Shown here one piece after another: positions 19,093-28,217 of a stretch of DNA of 59,278 bases; the stretch's first letter is position 1, and each line of letters starts with the position of its first letter. A program made the position numbers and the translations under genes. The stretch is from Nitrospira sp. Its GTDB lineage: Bacteria > Nitrospirota > Nitrospiria > Nitrospirales > Nitrospiraceae. The DNA lies in assembly GCA_029194725.1 (NCBI GenBank), contig JARFXQ010000019.1, positions 1 through 59,278 on the forward strand, read 5' to 3'. Under the pieces are notes generated by a model that did no database searches, was not told where the DNA came from, and saw only the letters and a list, made by a program, of their open reading frames with translations.

Positions 19093-19659
19093 CTACCGAG
19101 GCTTTGGGGAAACGCCGGGCGCATTCGGGAACTCACTGATGCCTCCGGGAGCATTAGGTCTATAATTGGGATCGATGTTCTCCCAGACTCCAGCATGCTT
19201 GCCATCCACCCCCCACCCTCGTACGTACAGCAGCGCCAGCACCGGCTCGGTATGAAATCTCGTGGTCCCAGTCACTCGTCCGGCCACGGTCATCCGCCCC
19301 CACCCGCGATAGGTATGAGGCAGCTTATTCTTCTCCACCATCACCCAGTAGCATCCCGCTTCGTCGCCGCCTAGATCGGCGGGAAGATGAGGTGTGTAAT
19401 CCTGGTCCAACGGCCGATTCCTCAGGCGCAGCCAGAGGTACTGATCGCTCGCTTCTTCTTCGATCATAGTCCCACCCAGTAGAAGCACCTTCCCATCGTA
19501 CCTCCCCGGATCGGTCATGAGATCCGTCAGCGTCGCGCCACGTTCAGACATCCATACATACTGACGGGGAACTTTGGAACATCCTGCCACTGCTAGGATA
19601 AGGCTGACGGCTAGAAGGAAATAGAAAGACCACCCCTGGAATCGGTCGCAAGTAGTCAT
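19093..19659 (-). CDS. Slp-family outer-membrane lipoprotein, copy 2
   Basis: 188 residues, very similar to its neighbour at 18270-18839 along the whole length. Lipobox LAVAGC, then SKVPRQYVWMSERGATLTDLM, YLWLRLRNRPLDQDYTPHLP, WGRMTVAGRVTGTTRFHTEP and an identical LLYVRGWGV block. The same ATGACTACT start and the same upstream DNA precede both genes, so the duplication includes the control region. The role is the same as copy 1, and the two may be expressed together. Confidence 0.8.
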   Translation of the reverse strand: MTTCDRFQGWSFYFLLAVSLILAVAGCSKVPRQYVWMSERGATLTDLMTDPGRYDGKVLLLGGTMIEEEASDQYLWLRLRNRPLDQDYTPHLPADLGGDEAGCYWVMVEKNKLPHTYRGWGRMTVAGRVTGTTRFHTEPVLALLYVRGWGVDGKHAGVWENIDPNYRPNAPGGISEFPNAPGVSPKPR

Positions 19660-19878
19660 AGCTTGTCGTCCTTGGTTGATCACACGAAGCACCACGGAGA
19701 CCGGGATACGTCGCTCATCGTGATTGCCGGTACGCCATCTGCTCGTTCGTTCTTTCAGCTCGCGGGAAGCAACGACCTGGATCCCCCATTCACTATGAGT
19801 GCATTACGATATTAGGGTGAGAGGCCTCCTCAAAAATCCCGCACCCAAGGGGTACCACTCTTAAGACCCTCCCGTCCC

Positions 19879-20481
19879 TTACCTGGTCTGCATCGGCGCA
19901 TTCACCACCTGCTGTCCCAGATGAGGGTACTGGTTCCGGACGACTGCCAACGTCGTCGCGCGCGCGTCCTGCACCTCGTAAGTGTACGACGTTCCCATGG
20001 CTACGCGGCCTGGGAGATCCAGAACCAGGCGCCCGATATAGGCGGTGGTCTCAGGCACAACCGAAAAGTTTACGCCCACGTCGCCCCCCATGGCCGATAA
20101 CCCTTCATGGTGAAACGTTTTGAATAGGTAGGTGCCAACCGGCAGGCGTGCGACGAAGATCCGTTCCTCTCCCGGCTTTGCATCTAACTCGTAACGGGCC
20201 AGGTAAGGATTCCTGCCTTTCGGATCAGTGGCCTCCACTCTCAGAACCTCAAACTTATACGTGAACCCAGCCGCGTTACGACCGAAAAGGTGGTTAAACC
20301 AGGAGTCGGGCGCGTCCTGCTCCGCTTGCACAAGCACGGATCCAATCACGACTCCCCCGTCCGGTCCAGCTGGGACGATGGGTCCTCCGGCCATGTCGAG
20401 CGACGGCGTGCTGCAGCCTCCCAAAACGGCTATCGTGGTGAGGCAGAGTGCTCGAAGGAAATATGTGGGCTGTCGCAACAT
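19879..20481 (-). CDS. hypothetical lipoprotein
   Basis: About 200 residues. It starts MLRQPTYFLRALCLTTIAV with lipobox LGGC, then a Pro/Gly-rich linker (MAGGPIVPAGPDGGVVIGSV) and a beta-rich domain (FTYKFEVLRVEATDPKG, IFVARLPVGTYLFKTFHHEG, TAYIGRLVLDLPGRVAMG). This looks like a carboxypeptidase-regulatory or transthyretin-like fold, but no family is recognised. The start is chosen at 20481, with GAGAGG five bases upstream; a start at 20583 would bury the signal peptide. It is in the same orientation as the two Slp genes and may share their transcript. Confidence 0.65.
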   Translation of the reverse strand: MLRQPTYFLRALCLTTIAVLGGCSTPSLDMAGGPIVPAGPDGGVVIGSVLVQAEQDAPDSWFNHLFGRNAAGFTYKFEVLRVEATDPKGRNPYLARYELDAKPGEERIFVARLPVGTYLFKTFHHEGLSAMGGDVGVNFSVVPETTAYIGRLVLDLPGRVAMGTSYTYEVQDARATTLAVVRNQYPHLGQQVVNAPMQTR

Positions 20482-20928
20482 TAGACCTCTCTTCCAGGAC
20501 ATCCCAGTAGGCCGTTGAGGAGGGACGGTCATCGGGGGCACAGACTGCCACCGATCTCGGGGAAGAGTCAAGGTCACCCTCATTAAGCTTTTCCTAAGGG
20601 TAGTGTTGGAGGACGTTGGGGCGCGGCTGAGTCAGGCATGCATGAAGGAGAAGAATCTGTTCATTTTCTACCCACAAGCGACGACTGTCTTGCATCGATA
20701 TTGATCAAAAAACAGTGACTCCCTTTTGTATATCGTCCGGCGATATCATCTGCTCTCTCCTGTTGCAACACCCTATGGGACTGTCTCACTGGACAAAAAT
20801 CCTTTTTGAGCCGGACATTTGTCCGAGCCAGACTAGGGTCATTCCGAGCCTTCCCTTCTCATCGAAATGTTTTAATGTCTTAAGGAGGCTAGGTAGATGA
20901 ACGAGCCCCCTAATCCTGGAGTAAAGGA
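20482..20928. promoter_or_regulatory. divergent intergenic region with two palindromes
   Basis: The gap lies between the lipoprotein gene (leftward) and the MFS genes (rightward). TGTTGCAACA (20761-20770) is a perfect 10-base palindrome, and CGGACATTTGTCCG (20812-20825) is a 14-base palindrome with only the two central bases unpaired. Both are candidate operators for a local or distant regulator. AAGGAGG (20882-20888) sits 8 bases before ATG 20897, which opens a 24-codon frame that ends inside the MFS gene. Confidence 0.4.
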
Positions 20929-22194
20929 ATGGAAGACGGTGGTGAACGCGATAGTCGAGGCTGGTATTTGATCCGCACCAGGGACTTTGGGTTGCTCTGG
21001 TGGGGACAGATGATCTCTCAAATTGGAGAAGGTCTCAATAAAGTTGCTCTACTTTGGTTCGTGTATACCCTCACCGGTTCGGCTCTAAAAATGACGGTCG
21101 TCGGATTGCTCCAAACCGTTCCCCCTTTGCTGTTCGGTCCCATGATCGGGGTGTTTCTTGATCGTCTGCCCAAGAAAACCGTGATGGTGTGGGTGGACTT
21201 GATCCGTACCGTCATGATCTTTCTCATCCCGGCTTTATTTGCTTTCGACCTCCTCTCCCTTGAAGGCCTGTATACCTTGATCTTCTTGACCTCGATCGTC
21301 TCGACGGTCTTTGGACCGGCCTTGGTGTCCGCTGTCCCGCGCTTGGTCCGTCCGGCTGAATTGGTGACGGCGAATGCCTTGATCCAAGGCACGAATAACA
21401 TTGGGTTATTGCTGGGCCCGGCAATCGGTGGCGTGCTCATCGCGATGATAGGTGCCGAGAATGTCCTGTATGTGAATTCGGCCACCTTCCTTGTATCGGC
21501 CTTGTGTCTCATTCCCATGCGGTTTCAGGAAACGCTCAAGATCGGCAAAGAGGCCGGAAACACTTCCGTCTCTATGCTTGATGATTTAAAGGTAGGATTT
21601 CGATTTGTCTTCGGCACGCACTCGACGGTTTTTCTTCTAGTCATTATCTCGGCCTTGTACAACTTGGGTGCGAGCGCCTTTGTGTTCATTCTGCCGGTGT
21701 ATGCGAAAGAGTTTCTCCAGGTCGGCCCGGTTCAACTGGGCTGGCTCTGGTCCGGCCTCGGGGTCGGCATGCTGGCGGTGTCCACCTGGCTCGCCTGGAG
21801 GCACCAGGGAGATCTGCATAGCCGCTTGCGCCTCATCGTCCGTGGGATGATGGTGGGAGGACTGGCGGTCTGCAGTCTCAGTCTGCTCGACACACCGCTG
21901 GTCGCTGCTGCAGTGATCGTTGTTGTCGGTGGTAGCACGGCGGTCATGAATCCCGTCGTGTGGGCGTTGCTGCAGGAGGCCACTCCGGAACACCTCATGG
22001 GACGCGTGCTCACGACGTTCAGCACGGGGTCAATGGCCGCCGCCATGGCCGGCATGACCGGCTTTGGGTGGATTGCAGACGCCGTCGGCCCGGCGCAAAG
22101 CCTTATCGGGCTTGGGCTGGTTCTGTTACTGACGGCGGCTGTCGCGATCCGGTTTATGCGTCAAGCGGTCATGGTTCAACAGGTTTCGGCCTAG
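20929..22194 (+). CDS. MFS transporter, EntS-like (MFS_3), copy 1
   Basis: 421 residues, about 12 membrane helices. The N-terminus RTRDFGLLWWGQMISQIGEGL and VYTLTGSALKMTVVGLLQTVPPLLFGPMIGVFLDRLPKK are characteristic of the EntS/MFS_3 drug and siderophore exporter family. The motif A-like FLDRLPKK lies in loop 2-3. It is probably an efflux pump with unknown substrate. GGAG is 7 bases before the ATG. A paralogue follows at 22382. Confidence 0.85.
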   Translation: MEDGGERDSRGWYLIRTRDFGLLWWGQMISQIGEGLNKVALLWFVYTLTGSALKMTVVGLLQTVPPLLFGPMIGVFLDRLPKKTVMVWVDLIRTVMIFLIPALFAFDLLSLEGLYTLIFLTSIVSTVFGPALVSAVPRLVRPAELVTANALIQGTNNIGLLLGPAIGGVLIAMIGAENVLYVNSATFLVSALCLIPMRFQETLKIGKEAGNTSVSMLDDLKVGFRFVFGTHSTVFLLVIISALYNLGASAFVFILPVYAKEFLQVGPVQLGWLWSGLGVGMLAVSTWLAWRHQGDLHSRLRLIVRGMMVGGLAVCSLSLLDTPLVAAAVIVVVGGSTAVMNPVVWALLQEATPEHLMGRVLTTFSTGSMAAAMAGMTGFGWIADAVGPAQSLIGLGLVLLLTAAVAIRFMRQAVMVQQVSA

Positions 22195-22381
22195 ACCTCG
22201 CGTCACGTTGAGCGGTACCCCCAATCAATCATTCTGCCGGTCGTTACGCTTTTCTTGGCGGTCCCATTCCGATATCCTGCTAAGCTGAGGTCACGTATGC
22301 GGGAGACAATCGGCATACGCATCCAGTCAGGTCGGTTCCTTACGATGGATCACCACGATGGATCAGGAGGAGAGGTCTCGT

Positions 22382-23638
22382 ATGGCGGAACGTCCAATCC
22401 ACCGTCGCGGACAATGGCTCCTCACGCGCGATTTCAGCTTGGTGTGGTGGAGCCAGGTGCTGTCGCAGGTGGCCGACGGTGTCAGCAAGCTGGCGCTCTT
22501 GTGGTTTGTCTATTCCATCACCGGTTCGGCGTTGAAGACCACGGTCATCGGTCTTCTGCAAACATTGCCCCCGATCGTCCTTGGACCGGTGATCGGCGTG
22601 GTGGTCGATCGATTGCCCAAGAAGGCCATCCTGATCTGCAGCGATCTGACGAGAGGCCTCTTGATCGGGTTAATCCCCTGTTGGGTCTCCGTAGAATCGT
22701 TTACGGTACAATCACTCTATGTGCTGACGTTTCTCTACGGGATTGCAACCGCCATGTTCATCCCGACGTTGTCCTCCTCCGTGCCGCTTATGGTGAAGAA
22801 AGAGCAGTTGACCGCCGCCAATGCCCTTCTCCAAGGTACAACGAGCCTCGGCATCATCATCGGCCCGGTCATCAGCGGACTGGGGATTGCCTTTTCCGGT
22901 TCACAAGATGTGCTCTGTATCAATGCGGTGACCTATCTGGCGTCCGCAGCCCTTTTGTTTCCCCTCCGTCTCTCAGCCGGGATGACGACGTCTCCGCCGG
23001 AAAGCCGCCGGACCACGGCGATCCAGGATCTGTTCGACGGGATCCGTTATACGCTGATTTTTCGGCGCACAATTCTGATGTTGATCATGTTGGCCTCGGT
23101 CTATACGTTCGGCAGCGGAGCCTTTACCACCCTGTTTCCTGTGTTTGGAAAGAGGCTCCTCTCGCTCGGCCCAGTAGAGGTCGGGTATCTCTGGTCTTGG
23201 CTCGGGGTGGGCCTACTCCTCGTATCGCTCTGTCTCGTGCGGCTTACCGAATGGGATCTTCGGCGCCGGATATCGATTATCACGTGGTCGAGTGCCGTCG
23301 GCGGGGTGGCGTTGTGCGGGCTGGTTTGGGCTCCAAACATCACGGTGGCGACCCTGCTCGTGATGTTGATCGGCATGGGGTTGGGGACCTGGACGCCGAT
23401 CGCCTGGGGGATTATCCAAGAAATCTCGCCAGCCCACATGGTGGGACGGGTCATGGCGCTCTATACGGCTATTGCCACGGCAACATCAATGGCCGGCATG
23501 ACCTTCTTCGGATGGCTCATTGAAGTATCCAGCGTGCCCGTGAGTCTGACCGGCATCGGCGCAGTCCTGCTCGTCCTCGCAACGTCCAGCCTGTGGTTCA
23601 GGCGGCGCGTCGTGGGAGAGCACCTTTCGGTCGGGTAG
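22382..23638 (+). CDS. MFS transporter, EntS-like (MFS_3), copy 2
   Basis: 418 residues, paralogous to the preceding gene over its length: LTRDFSLVWWSQVLSQVADGVSKLALLWFVYSITGSALKTTVIGLLQTLPP, VVDRLPKKAIL, then HMVGRVMALYTAIATATSMAGMTFFGWL. It has about 12 helices. The start at 22382 is preferred over ATG 22358 because GGAGGAGAGG ends 6 bases before it. The two genes are probably a tandem duplication and may export related substrates. Confidence 0.85.
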   Translation: MAERPIHRRGQWLLTRDFSLVWWSQVLSQVADGVSKLALLWFVYSITGSALKTTVIGLLQTLPPIVLGPVIGVVVDRLPKKAILICSDLTRGLLIGLIPCWVSVESFTVQSLYVLTFLYGIATAMFIPTLSSSVPLMVKKEQLTAANALLQGTTSLGIIIGPVISGLGIAFSGSQDVLCINAVTYLASAALLFPLRLSAGMTTSPPESRRTTAIQDLFDGIRYTLIFRRTILMLIMLASVYTFGSGAFTTLFPVFGKRLLSLGPVEVGYLWSWLGVGLLLVSLCLVRLTEWDLRRRISIITWSSAVGGVALCGLVWAPNITVATLLVMLIGMGLGTWTPIAWGIIQEISPAHMVGRVMALYTAIATATSMAGMTFFGWLIEVSSVPVSLTGIGAVLLVLATSSLWFRRRVVGEHLSVG

Positions 23639-23720
23639 AGGCTCCTTCCTCCAGCCCATTTTCTCAACTGGATTCCGCAGGTGCGGAAACGAGTCCCTTA
23701 TAGGACTGAATTGTCCGCCG

Positions 23721-23810
23721 TGCTGACCCTGCGGAACGTAATCTCATCAGGGATGAGACCTTTTGCGGTCCTGACCTTGCCAAGTGCGCGGCGGTGGAGG
23801 GCACTGGAGG
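23721..23810 (+). repeat. short dispersed repeat, copy A
   Basis: About 88 bases, from CTGACCC through CATCAGGGATGAGACC, TTGCCAAGTGCGCGG and GTGGAGGGCAC to GGAGG, match copy B at 30253-30343 with scattered substitutions. Copy B runs on into a short open frame; copy A does not. Confidence 0.6.
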
Positions 23811-23880
23811 CAAGGTCTGACCGCATTTCTGTTAACGCCATTTTTGTGAGCTCTGTGCGTGCCTCCGACGACCCTCTCTC

Positions 23881-24915
23881 CTACTGTGTTACTGCCGGGC
23901 TGGTTTCGACCTGGTCGGCTGTTTCTTTGAGGTCCTTGGGATACAGCACGATTTCAATCCTGCGGTTGGCCGATCGTCCCTCCTCGGTGTCGTTCGAGGC
24001 GACGGGTTGGGTATCCGCATAACCAACTGCGGAGAGATGCTGGGAGTTCACTCCACCCTGATCGATCAAATACCGTACGACCGATGTGGCCCGTGCCGTC
24101 GAAAGTTCCCAATTCGTCCTGTAACGGCTCTGCAGTTTGGCGCTGATCGGCACATTGTCCGTGTGGCCTTCGATTCGGATCTGCTTGTCCGTGACGGTTT
24201 TCAAGAGGTCGCTGACATGCTTCAGTACCTTCTGGCCGGCCGGTTTCACCTCCGCCTGACCGGAGTCGAACAAGACCTGGTCCACCAAATTGATGGTGAG
24301 GCGGTCGCGTATTTGCTGGATGGTGACATTGCCCTTGGAGATTTCGTCTTGGAGCGACTTGGATAATTCTTCCTGCGTGCGCACAAGCCGCTTGATCTCC
24401 GCTTCCTTCGCTTCCTTGGCAGCCCGCTCCTGCTCGAGTGTCGCGGCCAATCGAGCCTCTTCCTGGCGGAGCTGTTCACGCTCCTTGGCGATTTGGGCTG
24501 CTTCGGCTTCCATCGATGCAGCCTGTTGCCGCAGCTTCCCGATTTCCTCTTGCGCGGAAGCGCTGTCGCTTGCACGTTGCTGTTCGAGATCCGCAATCTG
24601 GTTGCGGGCGGCGACGAGTTCACCGTTCAACTGTTCGGACCGCCCTTTGAGGTCCTCCAGTTCCTTCGCTAAGGAGGCGGCCTGGTCTTCAGCGGTTTTC
24701 CTCTGAGCTGCTTCCATGTCGAATGACTCTCGTAAGCCGGTCAGTTGCGCTTCCTGTTGCGCCGACTGTTTCTTGGCCGCTTGGAGTTCGCCAAGAGTTC
24801 TCTGGTGACTTTTCGCACTCACGCAGCCTCCTACGGCCAATGCGCACAAGAGAGTCACTAGAGTCACTGCGGCGCTCCGGAACGGCATGGTTCGATGACT
24901 TGATGTAGATTGCAT
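23881..24915 (-). CDS. OmpA-family lipoprotein with long coiled coil
   Basis: 344 residues. The signal peptide has lipobox LAVGGC, then about 180 residues of Gln/Glu/Ala-rich coiled coil (LQAAKKQSAQQEAQLTGL through RLVRTQEELSKSLQDEI). The OmpA C-terminal domain follows, with LFDSGQAEVKPAGQKVL, IRIEGHTDNVPI, NWELSTARATSVVRYLID, AVGYADTQPVASN and EGRSANRRIEIVL. Such proteins tie the outer membrane to peptidoglycan. The start at 24915 has GGGAGGAG upstream; the longer frame to 25017 lacks a ribosome binding site. Confidence 0.88.
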   Translation of the reverse strand: MQSTSSHRTMPFRSAAVTLVTLLCALAVGGCVSAKSHQRTLGELQAAKKQSAQQEAQLTGLRESFDMEAAQRKTAEDQAASLAKELEDLKGRSEQLNGELVAARNQIADLEQQRASDSASAQEEIGKLRQQAASMEAEAAQIAKEREQLRQEEARLAATLEQERAAKEAKEAEIKRLVRTQEELSKSLQDEISKGNVTIQQIRDRLTINLVDQVLFDSGQAEVKPAGQKVLKHVSDLLKTVTDKQIRIEGHTDNVPISAKLQSRYRTNWELSTARATSVVRYLIDQGGVNSQHLSAVGYADTQPVASNDTEEGRSANRRIEIVLYPKDLKETADQVETSPAVTQ

Positions 24916-25203
24916 AGTCTCCTCCCATGAATGAAGGCGCAAGGAACACATTGACTGGAACAAGCGCGATACCCGATGGCTCGAACATTTGGCTAAAGAG
25001 AAGTGCGTACTTCTCATCGAGTTGAAGGTGGAATTATAGTCCGATATGCGTTTTCGTCAAGAGAATTGGACCGCTGGGGTACAGGCGCCGTAGGAGGGGC
25101 CTTGCGGGATAGGATTGCGAAGAAAAAGAGGCTCCTTAACAGGTTCCCGGTGCTGATGAGGCATGGGGTGAATCTATTGCACGGTGACGCGACGCCACCT
25201 GTG

Positions 25204-25235
25204 GCCTTCGCGGAGCCTGTCAGCTCGGCGAAGGC
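25204..25235. terminator. hairpin downstream of the multicopper oxidase gene
   Basis: GCCTTCGCGGAGC (25204-25216) pairs with GCTCGGCGAAGGC (25223-25235) at 12 of 13 positions with a 6-base loop. There is no T run, so it is a transcript-end or processing hairpin candidate rather than a clear intrinsic terminator. The rest of the 24916-25269 gap shows nothing else. Confidence 0.4.
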
Positions 25236-25269
25236 GAGCATCCGCTGAAATCTGGGTGAATCGTCAGGC

Positions 25270-27126
25270 TCAACTCATATCAAAGTTTGTATTCGGTGCG
25301 TTGGAAGTCGTGGATTTCCGCTGGACGCGGATGATGTTCATCATGCCCAAATCCTCGTGACCCAGGATGTGGCAATGAAACACGAAATCGCCGATGTCAG
25401 GCCCACGAAAGTCGATTCGGAGCGTGACACGAGGATAGGGGTGGCTCGGGTCGCCGTCCCAGTGTGGCACTTCGATCGTATCGAGGAATTGTCCGATGAT
25501 CCCCGGCGCCGGCTCGTTGCCGTTCAATTCAAAGTTGCTTTGCGCTTCCACGAGGAAGTGAACCTGGTGCAAGTGGAATTCATGGTTTTCCAGCGTACGA
25601 TTTTCCACCGTCCACTCCTCCACAGTTCCTTGGGTCGCAGTAATGGCAGGTCCTGCGTTCGGGTCAAACACCTTTTTGGGTTGCCCTTCCACACCCATAA
25701 AGAACTCTGTCGGTTGGATCTCATCGAAAAACAGTTGCCGCCTTGCGGTAATGGGCGCAGCGGTCAGACCGGCAAACCGATTGAGGTTATGGTTGTACGC
25801 CTTGAAGTGGCCGACCCGATCATCTTCGTCCGGTTCGTGGTGCCGATGGGCACGCACGTGAATGTTTAAGAGGGGCCGATTGGGGTCATCGTCGCCATCG
25901 ATACCCGTGTTGATATTCTGAGTCACCAATTGCGCCACTTCACATTGGGCAGGGGGGGCATTCACGACAAATTCCACCCGAGACGCAGGCGGCAGACGGA
26001 AGTGCGTCACCTGAATCAGGCTCCCAGGCTGAGCGCCGTCCTGGGAGTTCACCGGCACCCCGTCGATGGCAGCGATCTCGATGGTCTGCGGTACGCCGTC
26101 GAACTGCAACTGCAGATCGAGAATACTGTCCGCTGTAGAGTTGGATACACGCCAGAACTGTCGCTCCCCCGCTTCCATATGAAGAATGGCGGGGGTATAG
26201 GTCGTGTGATTGCTCGGGTCGGTGGTGGCGTTCGTCGAGATATGGTTGACCGTGAGGTCCTGGAACGGGATGCCGTTGGGGTCTCCTCCTGCGCCTTCTG
26301 GTAAGCCCTGGCGTGTCGGCTGGTCCCGTATCATGAGGATTCGATGGCGCAGATTCGCCACAGCTGGTTTGAGGTTTTCAATTCCGTCAACGACGAGGGC
26401 TCCGGAGGCGCCCCCCAGAACTGCCTGTTCAGAGAGCCCATGCACATGGGGATGGTACCAATACAGACCCGGTGGCTCGTCGACAGGAATCGTGAGCCTA
26501 TATTGGAACGTCTGGCCGGAATTAATGAGGGTCTTGATCACCTCATCAGAGTGGCACGTGGGGGACGTGTTGGTGCCATGATAGTGAATGTTCAGCGACG
26601 CCCCTGTCATTTGAGCATGGCCGGGGCCGCAATGTGGCGGATTGAGCCGCATCTGTTCCGATTGCGTTGGCGTATTGTTGGTTACGGTAATGATTAATTG
26701 GTCCCCCGGCTTCACATGCAGGGTCGGGTTTTCCAGACCGCTCGGAGTCATAAAGCAAAACAACGATCGGTTCGCCGAATCGGTTCGGGTTTGATAGGAA
26801 AATCGGACGACCAACCGGCCATCGTGACTAAAGAGCGCCGGTGGCTGGTGTACGACAGCTCCAGGGGCGAATCGAGGGCAGGGATTCGCCACTGGTGGAA
26901 CCGGCTCCAAGAGAGGGGTGCCAGGAAGAAGCTCACCAGCCGACATGGCAATCTGGGCAAAGGCAGAGACAGGGACCGTTGCGAACATCATGACGCCAAT
27001 CACAATCTTCCAGATCAGGAAGAAATCCAGGTAACCGCCGGCGATCGCCTTGAGCGACGAGACAAACGGTTTGGTGTAGACAGGGCGGCTGGAGCCGGTA
27101 GACCAGAGCATAGGCCACATTTGCAT
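25270..27126 (-). CDS. multicopper oxidase (laccase-like, three cupredoxin domains)
   Basis: 618 residues. An unusually long N-terminus precedes the signal helix (WKIVIGVMMFATVPVSAFA). Copper motifs: SLNIHYHGTN and YWYHPHVHGLSEQ in domain 1, HEFHLHQVHF and FVFHCHILGHEDLGMM in domain 3, giving the trinuclear and type 1 sites (Met axial ligand in GHEDLGMM). It is expected to oxidise Cu(I), phenols or similar donors with O2 in the periplasm. In a copper-dependent ammonia oxidiser, copper homeostasis is a reasonable guess. It is not a NirK nitrite reductase, which has two domains. AAAGGAG lies before the ATG. Confidence 0.88.
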   Translation of the reverse strand: MQMWPMLWSTGSSRPVYTKPFVSSLKAIAGGYLDFFLIWKIVIGVMMFATVPVSAFAQIAMSAGELLPGTPLLEPVPPVANPCPRFAPGAVVHQPPALFSHDGRLVVRFSYQTRTDSANRSLFCFMTPSGLENPTLHVKPGDQLIITVTNNTPTQSEQMRLNPPHCGPGHAQMTGASLNIHYHGTNTSPTCHSDEVIKTLINSGQTFQYRLTIPVDEPPGLYWYHPHVHGLSEQAVLGGASGALVVDGIENLKPAVANLRHRILMIRDQPTRQGLPEGAGGDPNGIPFQDLTVNHISTNATTDPSNHTTYTPAILHMEAGERQFWRVSNSTADSILDLQLQFDGVPQTIEIAAIDGVPVNSQDGAQPGSLIQVTHFRLPPASRVEFVVNAPPAQCEVAQLVTQNINTGIDGDDDPNRPLLNIHVRAHRHHEPDEDDRVGHFKAYNHNLNRFAGLTAAPITARRQLFFDEIQPTEFFMGVEGQPKKVFDPNAGPAITATQGTVEEWTVENRTLENHEFHLHQVHFLVEAQSNFELNGNEPAPGIIGQFLDTIEVPHWDGDPSHPYPRVTLRIDFRGPDIGDFVFHCHILGHEDLGMMNIIRVQRKSTTSNAPNTNFDMS

Positions 27127-27987
27127 CGAAATACTCCTTTCGGTGGTGGCTCTGGACTCGCGGTCTCTGGCCTGGCGAGAATTGAATGTTTTAGGACATC
27201 AAAATACGACTCCTCAGGAAAATGAACGGGTCACTGAAGGCATCGTCACTGTGCGGGCAGATGCCCTCAACGCCACCATTTGGTGGGTTAGGAAAACGGC
27301 GCATGGTTTCCAGAACGTCGGACAGTTCAAGACAGCGATCGATTTCCACTGTGAAGGATGGCTTTCTCCAACCTCCACGAAAGTCTGAAGAGCTCAGAAT
27401 AGTTGTGCCGACGACGATAGTTTCCTTCGTGCGCCGGCATGGAGCCCCTCCGTGAGGGTCAGTAGTAAGTCGGTCTTAGGATGGTGTTGGCCCTTCAAGA
27501 GACCGACCGTGAGGTACAGCAAGTCTAATGCCAGTGAACGGAACAGAATTCGATTTTTATCTGAGACGGTTTGTCACGGTGAATCGGATTATGGTTGAAT
27601 CGGATTTACTCGGATGTCAGGCAAATGTTTGTGTCAATCATGACATGACGCACAACAATGACACAGTGAGGACATGAAAGCACGATGACGAGCGAAGCAC
27701 GAACGGGGAGAGTTCGAACTATCAGCCTGAACTTCAAATTGGGGTCAGACTGTCGTGCGGCAATGAAACTCTCATGTGATGCTGGTGAAATCCGGTTATG
27801 AGTATACCCTTTCCATTTCCCAGCATGATCAGTTGAGGCCTGGACTTCTGCGTAAGGTGATCCGTCAAGCTGGTCGCACCGTAGAAACATTCAATAGAGT
27901 TTCCAAGTAGTTTGTCTGTCTTACATATAGTTCTTGTCATCATCCATTCGCTAGTCGAAGCAGGATTATGAGGTTTTGGAAAAACTT
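27127..27987. other. 861 bases without a recognisable gene
   Basis: Short open frames on both strands give no family-like sequence. I see no tRNA, clear terminator or strong repeat here. Together with the following repeat it makes a gap of over 1 kb before the SWIM gene and probably holds decayed sequence. Confidence 0.4.
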
Positions 27988-28126
27988 CTAGCAGCCTGCG
28001 GAAAAACTCGATCTGTGTGCTTCGACCGGCTCAGCACGAACGGAAAACCTCAGCAAATTCAACAAGCGCTCCGTTCGTCCTGAGGCTCTCGAAGGATGAA
28101 CGGAGGGTTTTTCCGCAGCCTGCTAG
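27988..28126. repeat. MITE-like inverted-repeat element
   Basis: 139 bases bounded by CTAGCAGCCTGCGGAAAAAC and, at the right end, TTTTTCCGCAGCCTGCTAG, which are reverse complements except for one or two bases. A second, inner palindrome pairs TTCG...ACGAACGGA with TCCGTTCGT...CGAAGGA. It has no coding capacity. The tips and the GAAAAACTC stretch match the outer ends of the element at 734-939. Confidence 0.7.
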
Positions 28127-28217
28127 AGCCTGACGCTTGCGAGACGCGTCGCATCTCTTCCCTCCATTCAAAAAACAGTCTTGGAATTGCAGGTCGATGT
28201 GAGTACCATCGGCGACA

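Larger units (their letters stand above)
18270..19790. repeat. tandem duplication of the slp gene and its upstream region
   Basis: Unit 1 covers about 18270-18960 and unit 2 about 19093-19780. Both contain the gene plus roughly 120 bases upstream (TTGTCGTCCTTGGTTGATCA and CACGAAGCACCACGGAGAC are shared). The copies diverge mainly in the spacer and in the C-terminal codons. Confidence 0.75.

Noticed and set aside
22255..23523. Long open frame of 422 codons overlapping the second MFS gene
   Set aside because: It lies in another frame of the clearly recognisable MFS gene, is rich in Arg/His/Pro, and has no membrane helices or family motif.
25270..27126. Copper nitrite reductase NirK
   Set aside because: The protein has three cupredoxin domains with HYHG, HPHVHG and HCHILGHEDLGMM, the laccase/CueO pattern, not the two-domain NirK layout.
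27222..27455. 77-codon open frame downstream of the multicopper oxidase
   Set aside because: It is Ser/Arg/Pro-rich without family likeness or a ribosome binding site; probably chance.
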